Positions 35,003 through 46,489 of a DNA stretch of 64,000 bases are shown piece by piece; position 1 is the stretch's first letter, and each line of letters opens with the position of its first letter. A model generated the notes under the pieces. The model was not told where the DNA came from, ran no database searches, and saw nothing but the letters and a program-made list of their open reading frames with translations. This DNA is from Paralithodes platypus (Eukaryota; Arthropoda; Malacostraca; Decapoda; Lithodidae). A program made the position numbers and the translations under genes. The DNA is taken from positions 11,935,479 to 11,999,478 of the forward strand of contig CM064545.1 of assembly GCA_032716605.1 (NCBI GenBank), in the 5' to 3' direction.

Positions 35003-35482
35003 CCCTTAAAAAGCGGCCCACCACTTAAGTCGAGTTAAATAAAGCTGGACTATGTGGCGGCGCTCGACATAACTCGAGTGGCAATTTCAGCACGTAATGT
35101 GGCTGAGAGAGAGAGACAAGTGGTGGCAGGAGACTAGCGAGCGTATGACTGCTCCAGACCACCGCGGCGAACCTACTGACACAAATCTCAGCTCCCTCCT
35201 CCCTCTCTCACTCGCTACATACTCAATTATGTACCGAAAGTACCGAATTACCTGCTTTTTGCACTCGCGTTGCACGGTTATTGCAAGAAAACTATCCATC
35301 ATACAAGGATCGTTATGGTGTCATTCGAAAGCTCTGTTTATGCCCTTTCAGGGATAGGTACTTGTTTTACGTTCTGGGTCTTATTTAGGCATGAAAATGA
35401 TCACGTAAACAGCCCTATTTTGGCTAAAAACACCCCGCTGGGCGGTACACATAAATAAACTGCATAGGCCGCTCGTAAGGTG
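35003..35482 (-). mobile_element. MITE-A, full-length 480-bp copy 1
   Basis: Flanked by TTAA at 34999-35002 and 35483-35486. Left end cccttaaaaagcggccc, right end the reverse complement of caccttacgagcggcc. Contains the family core: gagagagagacaagtggtgg, accgcggcgaacctactga, gctctgtttatgccctttc and gcggtacacataaat. Short frames on both strands are not conserved as protein. Strand is given relative to the copy at 52233. Confidence 0.88.
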
Positions 35483-35624
35483 TTAAAACTTGTCACAAGG
35501 AAAGTATATAATCTAATACTCCTTCACTCTACTCACAATAACAATATGGTATACTTACATATTATGAACATGAACTGATTATGAATAAAACCTCTAAGAA
35601 TTTTAATACCTTGTTTCTCCTCCT

Positions 35625-37137
35625 CTTTTTCACTCAGACTGCACCACTGTCATTTCTTCCTCTGATAAAGTTCAACTCTTGACTCAACCTTTTGCTAAAA
35701 ATTCAACCTTGGATGATTCCGGTGTTATTCCTCAATCACCACCCCCTCTCTCTTACTTATTCCTAATACCATAATCTCTTTCAAGGATGTGTTTTCTGCC
35801 CTTTCTGGGCTTAGTAATAAGAAGGTGTACGGGTCCGATGGTATGTCTCCTGTTGTGCTAAAAAAATGTGCTTCTGTGCTGACTCCTTGCCTAGGTAAAC
35901 TCCTCTGCCTCTACCTTTCCATTAACCCGGGAACTGCGGGAAGACTCTTAAGAGTTCCCCCGGCGGACTGCGGGAAGACTCTTAAGAGTCAGGGGAAAAA
36001 GAAAAAAAATTTTGTTTGCCCCTGGGCCATGCAAAATATCACTCCTCTACCTCCCCTCCTTCCCCACTTTCCTCCCCTCCTTCAGTTATCACCTATTTTC
36101 CCTGTTATTCCCTTATTCTGTGGTATATTTTCGTGCTAACATTAGCGAGTTGCAAGCAGGGCATTGTCATCACTGTTAGCAAGCGAGTACAAGAGAGAGA
36201 GAGAGAGAGTATCGATCGACAGTGTCTCTCCAGCCTTGGGGAAAATTGGCGGGAGAGGAGCTTGCCTCAGCCATACATTATGTAACTCCCGGCCTGTATC
36301 GCCGATATTGACCATCCAAATGCTGTTTTCACTTGTTCTATTGTTGTAACAGGTTAATACCTTTATAATCATCCTATAATAGGCGCATATGGATAAGTAT
36401 TAATGCTATTTATGGTAAAATAAATATTTTAGTGATGGAAACAGCTCAAATACATGTGCACAGGCAGAGGTGTTCATTACCCCCCATGCGCACTTCAGAG
36501 GTTAACACCATCCTTTCTCACTGAAAGTTTGTTCTCAAACAACCTGCCCCAAAGAAAGGAGACTGTTCTCAACCCTCCATCTATTGTCTAAGTGTTCTCA
36601 CATCTTTTACTGTATATCTAAAGTCTTTTAATCTAACCTTAACTCAATATTTGTTAAGCATCTATCTTCTTATAATCTTCCTACAGATTGCCAGTATGGC
36701 TTCTGTAAAGCCTGCTCTACTGGTGATGTCCTTTCCTACCCTACTAACTCTTGATCATCATCCCATCGGGACTTCAGTGAATCCTTTTTTTTTTTTATTG
36801 TGAAAGACACATTGAAAGCCTTCGCAGAATCTAACACAAATCACATATTTCCAAACTACCATCTTTTGCTTTTGGCTTCTATCCCTCTATTTGTGCCTTT
36901 ATCACTAATTTCCTTTCTGCCAATTTCATAGCTGCGGTTGCGGATGGTCATTTCACTTCCTCAACCTATCAACTCTGGTGTCCCTGAGTGTTCTGTCCTA
37001 TCCCCAGTCCTGTTTCTAATTTTCTTTAATGATCTTCTCAACCGTACCTCTAACCCTATCCACTCATATGGTGATGACTCTACCTTACACTACTCAACTA
37101 GTTTTCCACAACCTCCCTCACTCCAAAAGTCACACTG
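35625..37137 (+). mobile_element. LINE family D, heavily decayed copy
   Basis: Begins in the linker (cactgtcatttcttcctctg), passes through KKVYGSDGMSPVVLKKCASV (35816 onward), is broken by the TTAA element 35926-36501, then resumes with aacctgccccaaagaaagg and reaches NSGVPECSVLSPVLFLIF and IHSYGDDSTLHYST, where the catalytic YADD has become YGDD. It ends abruptly at 37137, next to a LINE B scrap. Confidence 0.85.
35926..36501. mobile_element. 576-bp TTAA-flanked element inside LINE D
   Basis: TTAA at 35922-35925 and 36502-36505. Ends cccgggaactgcg and the reverse complement cctctgaagtgcg (9 of 13 alike). Next to the left end lies a 21-bp direct repeat, gcgggaagactcttaagagt, at 35937 and 35972, itself containing the palindrome gactcttaagagtc. 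No transposase frame. Confidence 0.75.
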
Positions 37138-37141
37138 AGCC

Positions 37142-37295
37142 CCGGTAGACTCCAATGCTAATTATATACTCTTTGCTAAATACACCTTTCACTCTAACTG
37201 TCATTCGAGAGTCCTTGTGCATATTCACTATCACATGACCCAGCCTTTTCATCGCATAGCCAGTTTTCTCATAGCCCACTGCAAGACATCGCAGG
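37142..37295 (-). mobile_element. LINE family B scrap
   Basis: About 150 bp matching the RT region of LINE B (compare 45050-45190): caatgctaattatatac, attcactatcacatgac, gttttctcatagcccactgca. Too short and mutated to translate. Confidence 0.65.
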
Positions 37296-37781
37296 TAACA
37301 GTATCAAATTAATTATGTCCACATGCACAAGATTTGTGTGACCACAATTCTGTAATTAGTCGCATTATGAACATTGAATACTATGAGGAGGGGGATTCCC
37401 ATGCATGAAGTGCCCCTCCGTCTGTTGGCCTTGTTGTATTTTTGTTTTGTCTGGTCATGATGAATAAAGGAGCGATTGAGGCATGGGAATACCGTAATGT
37501 TACGGATTGTACCATTCAATTCGCAATGCTTGAAGTAAGACCTGTTAGTATTATATAGTGATGGGTTTTATCTCTTGCAGGCAGTATCCCTGTGAGTCAT
37601 AATACCTACACAATTATAATGTAAATTAAAGTCAAATGTAATGTAACACTTTACATAATCTCAGATTCTTCTGAGTTTAAATATAAATGTTCACACCTTC
37701 AAATGAATGTATAGCTATTATGGCCCAAAAGTGTAATCAATACATACACATCTTCAAACCTCATTGTCTCTCTCTACAAAG
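37296..37781 (+). other. Intron sequence before the FN3 exon
   Basis: Non-coding. Ends in a pyrimidine-rich tract (tcattgtctctctctacaaag) that serves as the acceptor of the next host exon. Confidence 0.7.
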
Positions 37782-37894
37782 GTAAGCCAGACCCTGCCCA
37801 CAACTGTCGAGCCTACGATGTAACCATCAGCTCGTTACGAGTGTCCTGCCTACCAGGGGATGATGGAGGGTTGGCACAGACATTCACCCTGCAC
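37782..37894 (+). CDS. side-like: Sidestep-family exon: first half of the FN3 domain
   Basis: 113 bp between an acceptor (tctctacaaag) and the donor gtaagt. It enters in phase 1, completing the Gly codon split with 2789-2925, and leaves in phase 0. The encoded text is GKPDPAHNCRAYDVTISSLR followed by VSCLPGDDGGLAQTFTLH. Pro after Gly-Lys, the NC pair and the GDDGGL..TFTL strand fit the A to C strands of the FN3 domain that follows the last Ig of Sidestep proteins. The spacing from the Ig is zero residues, as in the family. The intron upstream is about 34.9 kb. Confidence 0.85.
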
Positions 37895-38050
37895 GTAAGT
37901 TCACAAACATTTTGTATACGTATTCAAATTAATTATTTAGTAGATGTGCAGTTTTCATCTAAAAAGAAACAAAAAGAAAAAACAAAACTGCATACCCAAC
38001 TCTGCAACCTAGAATTATGAAATTGGTGTTAAATTTCTTTGATACAAACG

Positions 38051-38054
<4 letters not shown>

Positions 38055-38140
<86 letters not shown>

Positions 38141-38219
38141 TGTATATATGTATATATATATATAATTATATATATATATATATATATATACTGTATAATT
38201 ATATACTGTATATATATAA
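38055..38219. repeat. TA microsatellite
   Basis: (TA)n with a few gta/ctgta interruptions. It abuts the truncated 5' end of the LINE D tail at 38222. Confidence 0.92.
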
Positions 38220-38221
38220 AA

Positions 38222-38780
38222 CCCTGCTCAGTTGCTTGCTCTGTACAGGGGCACAGTGCGTCCTTGTATTGAGTATTGTTCACATGTATGGGGAGGATCC
38301 TCCCACACAGCACTTCTAGACAAAGTAGAAAGGAAAGCCTTATGTATCATTAACTCCCGTCCATTCACCGACTCTCTGCAATCTCTCTCTCTTCGCCGCA
38401 ATATTGCATCTCTCTCGCTATTCTATCGCTACTACAATAATAGGCGTTCCTCAGAGCTTTCTCCGTGCATACCACCTCCTCTACGTAGGGTACGTAGTAC
38501 CCGTCTTGCAACACAATCCCACCCCTACTCTGTACAACTCTCCAACCCAAGAGTGAGATGTTACTCCCAATCATTCTTCTATTCAACAGCTGAGCTCTGT
38601 AACTCTCTCGCTGAGTCCATCTTTCCCCCATCCTATGACTTAAATAGGTTCAAACTCTGTGTGTCCAGACATTTTGGCTCGAACTTTTCTTGATTTTGGC
38701 CCTGTCACTCTTTCAACTCTGGGGGAGGCACTCGTCACAGGCAGTTTTGCCTTTTTTTCCCTTCTTCACATAGATAAAAC
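38222..38780 (+). mobile_element. LINE family D, 3' fragment
   Basis: 5'-truncated to the last 150 codons: [37 protein letters not shown] and LCNSLAESIFPPSYDLNRF, ending SRHFGSNFS, then the 3' UTR signature gggggaggcactcgtcacag. The 153-codon frame (38232-38693) is open and close to that at 27500-27955. Confidence 0.9.
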
Positions 38781-40075
38781 AAAAACTTTCTCCATCCTAC
38801 TGGGTTCTTTGGGCTTTGTAACATACATGCCTCCCAATATATACAGTAAGGTAACAAGTCTAAAAATCAAATGTAGATTGATAAGACCTCATTTTTGGAG
38901 GAGGTTCATCTTGAACTATATGGTTCTGGCATCAGCTGCTGAATGTATAGGAGCAAAGCCATAGTCAAGAGTTTTTTTTTTTTTTGGGGGGGGGGGGGTG
39001 TCGGGGGGGTATGGCGCACGACTTTTCAGAGAAGAGCCATGCTATCATACTAACTGGAGAGAGGGTTCAACACAGGGCTCTGTCTTGTAAAGAGGTACTT
39101 AGTCATTCGTATGTAGAAAGAGAAAGGAGATTGATAGATCTGAAACAACTATCGTTGTGTCACATTGATGAACATTCAAGGCAAAAGTTTTGCATATATT
39201 CTGTGAATGCGAGTTTAAGGTCATCTGCGGAATGGTCAAAGGTTTGAGTAATCTGGTAGCAAGGCCATAATTTCCCATGGAATGCTTGCTTCAGTTTTGA
39301 GAGGGACTGCTTGTTGTCTAAGTTGATATAAAACAAACTTTTGATTAGGTGCATCGTGACACTTTTGGAATTTCTATATCATGGAGACCAGGAGATTATA
39401 ACAAATATGATGTGTCCAGCACGGGAGGATTTTGTTTTTTGTTTTTTTTACCATATATAATTTGCTTTATAAGTTCTTTCTGGCCTTTGTAATGGGGTGA
39501 AATAGTACGTGGAAGTTACAACACGTACACACACACACACACACATGCCCTTACTCCCCATAAATTGAGCGTCGCTCAATGATGGTAACCCTTTCTTTTC
39601 GCTCACTTGGACCAATTGATAGTGATAAGGAGTGCTTGTTGTATTCGTAATGATTATAGGTTATTATTATATCAAGTGACACATGATGGGCTTGGTAGTA
39701 CGTATGGCTGGCATTATGTGAACGCCACTGGCTCCCAGTAGAATTTATTTTATGGCGTTCTGAGCAAGTTGGCAGAGCCCCCTAGTATATTTGGTGTCTA
39801 CACATAATTAAAACCAGTATGTTGTCAAGTATGCAGAGTGCTTGTAATCCGTTTTCCCATAAATATAGAAATAAGTGTTGTATTCTGGCATCTTCACTTT
39901 TCATTCACTTGTATGGATGAGGTACTATACTGGAGAACCGAAATAATAACGTTATTGTAGATTCTCGTACTGGCAATTATAACATTAAATGAGGAAACAT
40001 AGACGTTTCTTTATGCATGACCACAATAAATTATCGAACTAGGGAACTGAAAACTTCAAGGAGTGATAGAGGAGC
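38781..40075 (+). other. Intron sequence, no gene seen
   Basis: Contains a T/G homopolymer stretch at 38971-39008 and an (AC)n at 39529-39545. No gene signal. Confidence 0.5.
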
Positions 40076-40079
40076 TTAA

Positions 40080-40558
40080 CCCTTCTTTGGCGGCGCGCAA
40101 CTTATGTCGTATGAAATAAATTTGGACTAAGTGGCGGTTCATAACTTATGTTGTGTGCCATTTTCAGCACGTAATGTTGCAGAGAGAGAGAGCTGAGCGG
40201 TGTGAGGAGCGTAGTAAGGCTATGACCGCCGCACACCACCGCGGTGGGCCAACTGAAGTGAAAACCACCCTTCCATCCCCCCTCATACTCGCTACACAGG
40301 GAATTATGTAGGGAAAGTACCTAATTACATGGTTTTTGCACTCGTGTTGCGCGATCGTTGCAAGAAAACCAGTGGTCGTACAAGGATGGTTGGGGTGTCA
40401 TTGGAAAGCTCTGTTTATGCTCTTTCAGGGATAGATACTTGTTTTATGCTCTGGGTCTTATTTAGGCATGAACATTATCACATAAACAACCCTATTTAGG
40501 GTAAAAACACCCCGCTGGGCGGTACACATAAATTACCGCCTAGGCCGCTCGTAAGGTG
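40080..40558 (-). mobile_element. MITE-A, full-length 479-bp copy 2
   Basis: TTAA at 40076-40079 and 40559-40562. Left end cccttctttggcggcgc, right end the reverse complement of caccttacgagcggcc. The most diverged of the four long copies in the middle (for example tgaccgccgcacaccaccg), yet of practically the same length. Confidence 0.87.
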
Positions 40559-40669
40559 TTAAAGAACGTTTTAGATTCCAGTTGAATTATTCTTGATAGC
40601 GGAGCATTTCCAGTACACAGTAAAATAGATAAATAATTTTGGTCGAACTCTCACATTCAAGCTCGTCAT

Positions 40670-41400
40670 GTTTTTTTTGTTTTTTTGTGTATGAAGGAGG
40701 CAAAAGGCAGTGTGCCTGTAACGAGTGTCTCTCTCAAAGCCAAAGGAGTGACAGAGAGCAAAATTCAATGGACGTGGGACTCAGTATGCCTGGACACACG
40801 GAAGTTTAACACAGTCTAAATCATAGGATGAAGGAAATATTGATTGAGGGAGAGAGTTCAAGAGTTCCCTTGTTAAGTAAAAGAAAGACTGAAAAGATTT
40901 GCTAATTCTTGGGTTGGATAAGTGGACTAATTAGGAGTGGAACTGTGTTGAAAGGTGGGCGTCTCGCACTCGCCGCAAAGGAGGGGGTATGCACTAAGAC
41001 AGATCTGAAGAGCACTAATTATTGTAATAGCGATAGAAGAGTGAATGAGCTGCAACATTGTGGTGTGTAAAATGAGTTTGTAGGGAGGAAGTTGAGGAGG
41101 CAATGTGCTATTTACTCTACTCTTTCGAGAAGTGCGGTATGGGTGGAAGCACACATGCAAATAACACTCAATGCATAAGGGCACTGTGCCACTATACAGA
41201 GCAAGAAGCTGTGCGGTGGTAGAGAACCCACAGAGGCGGTTGAGCATACCTAACTTCTGGGAAGCTGTTTCAGCAAGAGTGATAATATGATCTTTCCAAT
41301 AAAGGTCGGATGAAAAAGATACACCAATAATATTGTGAGAAGGTTGCTTTGTGTATTGTTGAAGAGTAATTGATAGTCTTGTGGAAGATTGCCACATATT
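40670..41400 (-). mobile_element. LINE family D, 3' fragment
   Basis: Minus-strand tail: YSGTVPLCIECYLHV, SQKLGMLNRLCGFSTTAQLL and [15 protein letters not shown] are readable in 41412-40927. The 3' UTR lies at 40800-40670. Its 5' truncation point meets the TA block at 41443. Confidence 0.85.
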
Positions 41401-41442
41401 TAGGTGCAGCAATATATTTTACATTCATGTTCATCCTTTGTG

Positions 41443-41576
<134 letters not shown>

Positions 41577-41589
41577 TACATACATACAA

Positions 41590-42568
41590 TTTTAAGACTG
41601 AGTGCTCCACACATATGTGCAGTTTCAGTCTCTTGTCCTGATGGTGGCGTTCCAGGCAACCCTGTTAAGGGCTGCATCACTTGTCAAGTTTTTTGGATTT
41701 GCACGTATTGTCCGATCCCAGTTCTTCCTCAATCCACCCCTTGGTGCAGCTCCCTCCACAATCACAGACCTGCATTATTTCACCCAATTTTGTTCATCCA
41801 TTCTCTCCACATGTCCATACCATTCCAGTCTACTTGCACGCATCACTTCGCTAATACTCTTTATACCTAAACGTCTCCTCAGCTCAACATTTGTTATGCT
41901 ATCCTGCAGCTTGGCCCCACACATCCATCTCACCATTCTCATCTCATTACGTTCCATTCTGTTGACATCTTCTACTTTAACGGCCCATGTTTCTGAGGCA
42001 TACGTCATTGCACTTCTAACACATGAGGCATACACCTTTCCCTTCAGGGGGAGAGGCATTCTTTTCATGGTCAGAATTGGCAGCAGTTCTCTGAACTTTC
42101 CCCAGCCACTTCTAATTCTAGCAACAGTGGCAGCCTCGGCCCCACCACCGGCAGAGATGGTATCGCCTAGGTAACAAAACTTGTCCACCAGCTCCAATGA
42201 CTCATTTCCAAAATTCACAGGCACAGGTTCATTACTTAACACAAGCTCGCCTTTGCACACTACGCACTTGAATTTCTCTATTTCTGACTTATCCTTCAGC
42301 AGGGGTTTCTTTATTCTACTACAGCGCTTACTCCCATGGTGCACCGAGCATCGACAGATGCTACATTGAATCGCGATAGCGCCCACACCCTTTCCACACA
42401 CTGCACATGGGTATGTACCGCTCTTTTCCACATTGCCTCGTCTCAATCTACAATGCATAACCTTGGTTTTGTTAATATTGACTCTTAAACCCGTGCTCGC
42501 CATGCCCTCTCTCCATCTTCTGAATTTGGCCTCAGCATCTTGCATATTGTCAGTTATTAGGACTAAAT
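41590..42568 (-). mobile_element. LINE family B, 3' half (split by LINE A)
   Basis: Minus-strand LINE B from its 3' end (gagtgctccacac) to the codons just after the RT catalytic motif. The frame 42641-41775 reads TDNMQDAEAKFRRWREGM, a Cys/His finger (CAVCGKG, CSICRCSVHH, CVVC), FCYLGDTISAGGGAEAAT, LPLKGKVYASCVRSAMTYAS and WYGHVERM. It continues at 44943, where the other half of the split RT ends ...FYADDLVL. The 10-bp sequence aggactaaat is present at both break points. Confidence 0.88.
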
Positions 42569-42669
42569 GGAGGATTACTAGTGGAACCAGTTGAAGTGAG
42601 GAAAAGATATGCCGAGTATTTTGAATCATTGTTAAATGCAAGAAATGGAAAAGAAGCAGGATTGAAGCA

Positions 42670-43236
42670 GTGGTGGATGAAGATAGGTTACCCAGGCCAC
42701 CCAGGTGGCAGGGAATGAATGAAAGGATTGAGGAAAATGAGGTGAAAGAAGCAGTGAAACAAATGAGAGCGGGAAAAGCAGAAGGTTTGGATGGTATTGC
42801 TGTGGAGTGTATACAGAAGGGTGGAGATGGAGACTTTTCAATGTGTGCTTTGCTGTGTCAATGGTACCAATAGACTGGAAGAGTGCATGTATTGTGCCGT
42901 TGTACAAGGGGAAGGGAGATCGGCAGGAGTGCTCAAGTTATAGAGGTATTAGTTTATTGTCAGTGGTTGGAAAGCTGTATGGCAGGGTGTTGATAGAGAG
43001 GATAATAAAGTGTACCGATGTTGCAATAGGAGAAGAACAGTGCGGTTTTAGGAGGGGAAGAGGGTGCGTGGATCAGATGTTTGCAGTAAGACAGTTATGC
43101 GAGAAGTATTTAGAGAAGCATAAGGAGATTCTTTGGGCTTTTATGGATTTGGAAAAAGCGTATGATTGTGTGGATCGTGAAGCAATGTGGAAGGTGTTTA
43201 GGATTTATGAAATTCAAGGAAATTTGTTAGAAGCAG
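42670..43236 (+). pseudogene. LINE A copy 2, first RT part
   Basis: RLPRPPRWQGMNERIEENEV, AGKAEGLDGIAVECI, then after a small deletion near 42825 VPLYKGKGDRQECSSYRGI, EQCGFRRGRGCVDQM and FMDLEKAYDCVDREAMW. A deletion of about 20 bp relative to copy 1 at 42827 (after gtggagatg) shifts the frame. Confidence 0.85.
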
Positions 43237-43240
43237 TTAA

Positions 43241-43519
43241 GGGGAGATATCCACTTGAGGGACTTTTTTCTGGACCCCTTTCTCTCTCATATCTAGCCCC
43301 ATTGCTTTTTTTTTTTGTTTGCCCCTTTTTTTTTTTATTTTAGACCTTTCCCCATTTAGGTGTCGATTTTTTAGGGGGAGCGATAGCGAGCTGTAATCTG
43401 TAATCTAAGAAGAAAATTTTTCTTTCTACGAAAAATGTACAAATTTATCTTGAAAAGGGGTCAAGGGGGTGTAATTTCAAGCTTGATGGAAGTCTAGGAA
43501 ACACACTAAAAACCTCCCC
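43241..43519. mobile_element. 279-bp TTAA-flanked MITE nested in LINE A copy 2
   Basis: TTAA at 43237-43240 and 43520-43523. Ends ggggagatatcc and the reverse complement ggggaggttttt; only the first six or seven bases are inverted repeats. Copy 1 of LINE A has a single TTAA here (5036-5039: gcagttaagagtttt), so the insertion is certain. G-rich ends differ from the C-rich ends of the other TTAA elements. Confidence 0.82.
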
Positions 43520-43523
43520 TTAA

Positions 43524-44478
43524 AAGTATTTATGAAGGGAGCAGAGCATGTGTTAGAGTAGGAAATGGTGAGTTTAGTGAATGGTTTGAGGTAAAGGTAG
43601 GTTTGCGACAGGGTTGTGTAATGTCACCATGGCTGTTTAATGTGTTTATGGATGGTATGGTGAGGGAGGTGACAAGGAAAACTATGGGAAGAGGATTGGG
43701 TTTAGTAGGAAAAAATGGTAGAGATTGGGAGTTGAATCAGTTGCTGTTCACTGATGACACAGCATTGGTGGCAGATTCTGAGGAGAAACTGCAGCGGGTA
43801 GTCAAAGAGTATGGTGTGGTTTGTGGAAGGAGGAAACTGAAGGTGAACGTCAATAAAAGTAAAGTAATGGTGTGTAATAGGGGAGATCATAGGGTGAATC
43901 TAGATGTGAGGCTGGATGGGGAAATATTGGAACAAATAGAGTGTATTAAATATCGAGGAGGAACGATAAGCAGGAGTGGAGGTATGGAAATGGAGGTAAA
44001 ACAGAGAGTGTGTGAAGGAAGGAAGGTTTTCGGAGCAATGGGAAGTATGTGGAAGAAGAGAAATCTCGGAATGAAAGTAAAAAGTGCACTGTATCAAGGA
44101 ATTGTTGTGCCAATAGTGATGTATGGGGCTGAGACATGGGCTCTGAAGAAAAAGGAGAAATGAAAGCTTTATGTGATGGAGATGAGCTGCTTGAGGAGTA
44201 TGTGTGGAGTTACTCGTAGAGACGGATTGAGGAATGAAGAGATACGTAGGAGAGTGGGGCAGCATGTACATTTGTCAGCCAGAGTGTACAGAAGGGTGCT
44301 GAGGTGGTATGGTCATGTTGAACGAATGGGAGATGAAAGGCTTACAAAGAGAATATGTGAGTCAGACACAAGGGGAGATAGAAGGGCAGGAAGACACCCA
44401 TTGAGATGGAGACACTGTGTAAAAAAAGCTTTGGATGAGTATAGATCAGGTAGGGGAAGTGGTGGTGGACAGGAGTGA
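43524..44478 (+). pseudogene. LINE A copy 2, second RT part and C-terminus
   Basis: Frame 43603-44163: MRQGCVMSPWLFNVFMDGM, QLLFTDDTALVADSEEKL, INKSKV-like VNKSKVMVCNRGDH, GTISRSGGMEMEVKQR and YGAETWALKKKEK, stopped by TGA at 44161. Then 44173-44478: MSCLRSMCGVTRRDGLR and [16 protein letters not shown]. Point stops plus the truncation make it inactive. Confidence 0.87.
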
Positions 44479-44942
44479 ATGGAGAATGCTTGTGAATAGT
44501 TGAATGAACACGTCATGTGATCATTTGGGGGAAGGGGTCGGGCGTAAGTTGGGCTAGATAATAGTCTATCAGGCGCCAGGCCCGGGGAGACGATTAATAT
44601 GAAGGGTACGCCTGGAAGTGTGGTGGGCGGGCTTGTGGCTTCGGCTCCGCTGCATGTCTGCCTGCCAAGATCGGAACCTCTCCGGGTGGTTGGGGGCCGG
44701 GGGAGTGCTGGAGTGACCTTGGTGACCTTGATCTCTGGGTCTTCTCCTGGGTGACCTAGATGTGTGTGAATATGTGTTTTTATCTGTTTGATCGTTGTTG
44801 TATGTTGTTTTTGTGTTTTCTCTGTTCCTGCTTTGTCTTGAGTCGGCCACCCCCAAGAAAAACCAAAATAATAAAATAAAATAAAATAGAAAATAAAAAT
44901 AAAAATAGCAAAAATGGGGATTGGGCCTGAGCATATAGATAG

Positions 44943-46056
44943 AGGACTAAATCGTCTGCATAAAACAGGTCCAACGGGAGTCTGCCTCTAAAAACTCTAG
45001 ACAATGCCTCCAGGACCATAATAAAGAGGAGGGGGCTTAACACTGAACCCTGATGAAGTCCAACACGGACTGCGAACTCATCACTCAGTACACCCTTCAC
45101 CCTCACCGCACTTCGCGAATCCTCATACATCTTCATTATCACACGCACCAGCCACTCTTCCACACCAAGTTTCCTCATAGCCCACTGCACAACATCTCTA
45201 GGCACCCTGTCAAAGGCCTTCTCGAGGTCTACAAACACAAATTAAAGATCCCTGCCTGTTAGTAAGTATCTTTCCTGTATCTGCCTGACTATGAAGATAG
45301 CATCAGTTGTACCACGTCCTGGCATATAACCAAACTGCATATCATCAATGGAGATGCTTTGCCTGATCAAACCCTCAAAGACTCTCTCACATACCTTCAT
45401 GATTTGGTCAAGCATTTTCAGTACCCCTATAATTACCTCTATCTAGCGCATCCACTTTTCCTTAGTATATATTTACTATTACACTTTTGTGCCAATCCTC
45501 TGGGATTTTCTCATCTTTAATAATGGTGTTTATAAACTCAGTGACTAAGTTGACACCAGTCTCCCCTGAGACTTTTATCATCTCAGCGACAATGTCAGAG
45601 CACCCTGGAGCTTTACCGTCCATCATTTTATTGATTGCGTTGCTCACTACAGCTGGTGCTATCAAAGGATGGGGTCCAGCTATTGGTTTTTCGATACTAA
45701 GCTGTTCCTTATCCCATTCAAACTCTACATTAACAATTGTTCATAGTGTGCCTTCCATTCGTCTCTGATTTCATTTTCTGCATTCACAATCTTCCCATTA
45801 TCGTTTCTAACACACTGTTCACCTATAATATCCCTACTATCATTCTTAACTCGCCTAGCTAGGTTGAAGATGCCATTGGATTGTTAGTGTTATACACTTG
45901 TTCGAGGACCAGGTCCTTAATGCCTCTTTTAGCATTGTAAATAACTATTTTGGCAGTTCTTTTAGCTGCCTGGTATTCCTCCTTGCTGCCTCCCTTCTTC
46001 CATGCTTTGAAGCATCTCCTTTTCTCTTTCACAGCATGTTCTACCTCATCGTTCCA

Positions 46057-46058
<2 letters not shown>
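44943..46058 (-). mobile_element. LINE family B, 5' half (split by LINE A)
   Basis: On the minus strand from 46058: WWNDEVEHAVKEKRRCF linker, APAVVSNAINKMMDGKAPGC (45665-45462, RT start), GYMPGRGTTDAIF (RT 3), MFVDLEKAFDRVPRDV (RT A), VRVGLHQGSVLSPLLFI (RT B, His for Arg) and LFYADDLVL (catalytic YADD), where LINE A breaks it. The WWND linker resembles LINE A, so the two families are related. Truncated 5' at the TA block 46060. Confidence 0.87.

Positions 46059-46059
<1 letters not shown>

Positions 46060-46107
<48 letters not shown>
46060..46107. repeat. TA microsatellite
   Basis: About 48 bp of uninterrupted (AT)n at the truncated end of LINE B. Confidence 0.92.
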
Positions 46108-46110
<3 letters not shown>

Positions 46111-46352
46111 AAACGAAAGAGAGGTCTAGCAAGTGTTAGTAGGTGTGTTTATCTTCTATCCTCTCCCAGAACAGATAATGTAGAGACACGAGCAGGTGGT
46201 GGTGGTAATGGTGGTCTGTTTGTCAGTAGGAGTCTCTGGTTATATGTCGCTGTGGATTTATATTTCCCATTCTTAGGTAAGCAAGATACACGAGGAGATA
46301 CAACCAGTAGTCTATAAACAACTTCCATATTGCTACGGCCTTTATTATGTAT

Positions 46353-46387
<35 letters not shown>

Positions 46388-46489
46388 CTTCATCTACAGG
46401 TAATTAAAGAGAATCGTAAGACAGTGCTGTTGTGCATAGTATGGTACAGTGTATCTTTATTTACGATCTCTACTATCTACTAATAGCCA
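46108..46489 (+). other. Intron sequence with (GT)n
   Basis: Non-coding; (GT)n at 46356-46386. No gene seen. Confidence 0.55.

Larger units (their letters stand above)
42569..44942 (+). mobile_element. LINE family A, copy 2, inserted into LINE B
   Basis: 5'-truncated copy, starting at a point equal to about 4345 of copy 1. It lies between 10-bp target duplications aggactaaat (42559-42568 and 44943-44952). The RT is readable in three pieces, with a 279-bp TTAA element between RT A and B. The catalytic motif is FTDD (copy 1 has FADD). The 3' end is complete: tgtcttgagtcggcc at 44834, an A-rich stretch, then tggggattgggcctgagc and catatagatag. This end is the reverse complement of the 5' end of copy 1. 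Confidence 0.9.

Noticed and set aside
38017..38319. Tyr/Ile-rich frames in TA microsatellites, also at 7642-7899, 17894-18091 and 41270-41870
   Set aside because: (TA)n translates as alternating Tyr-Ile on both strands. Not genes.
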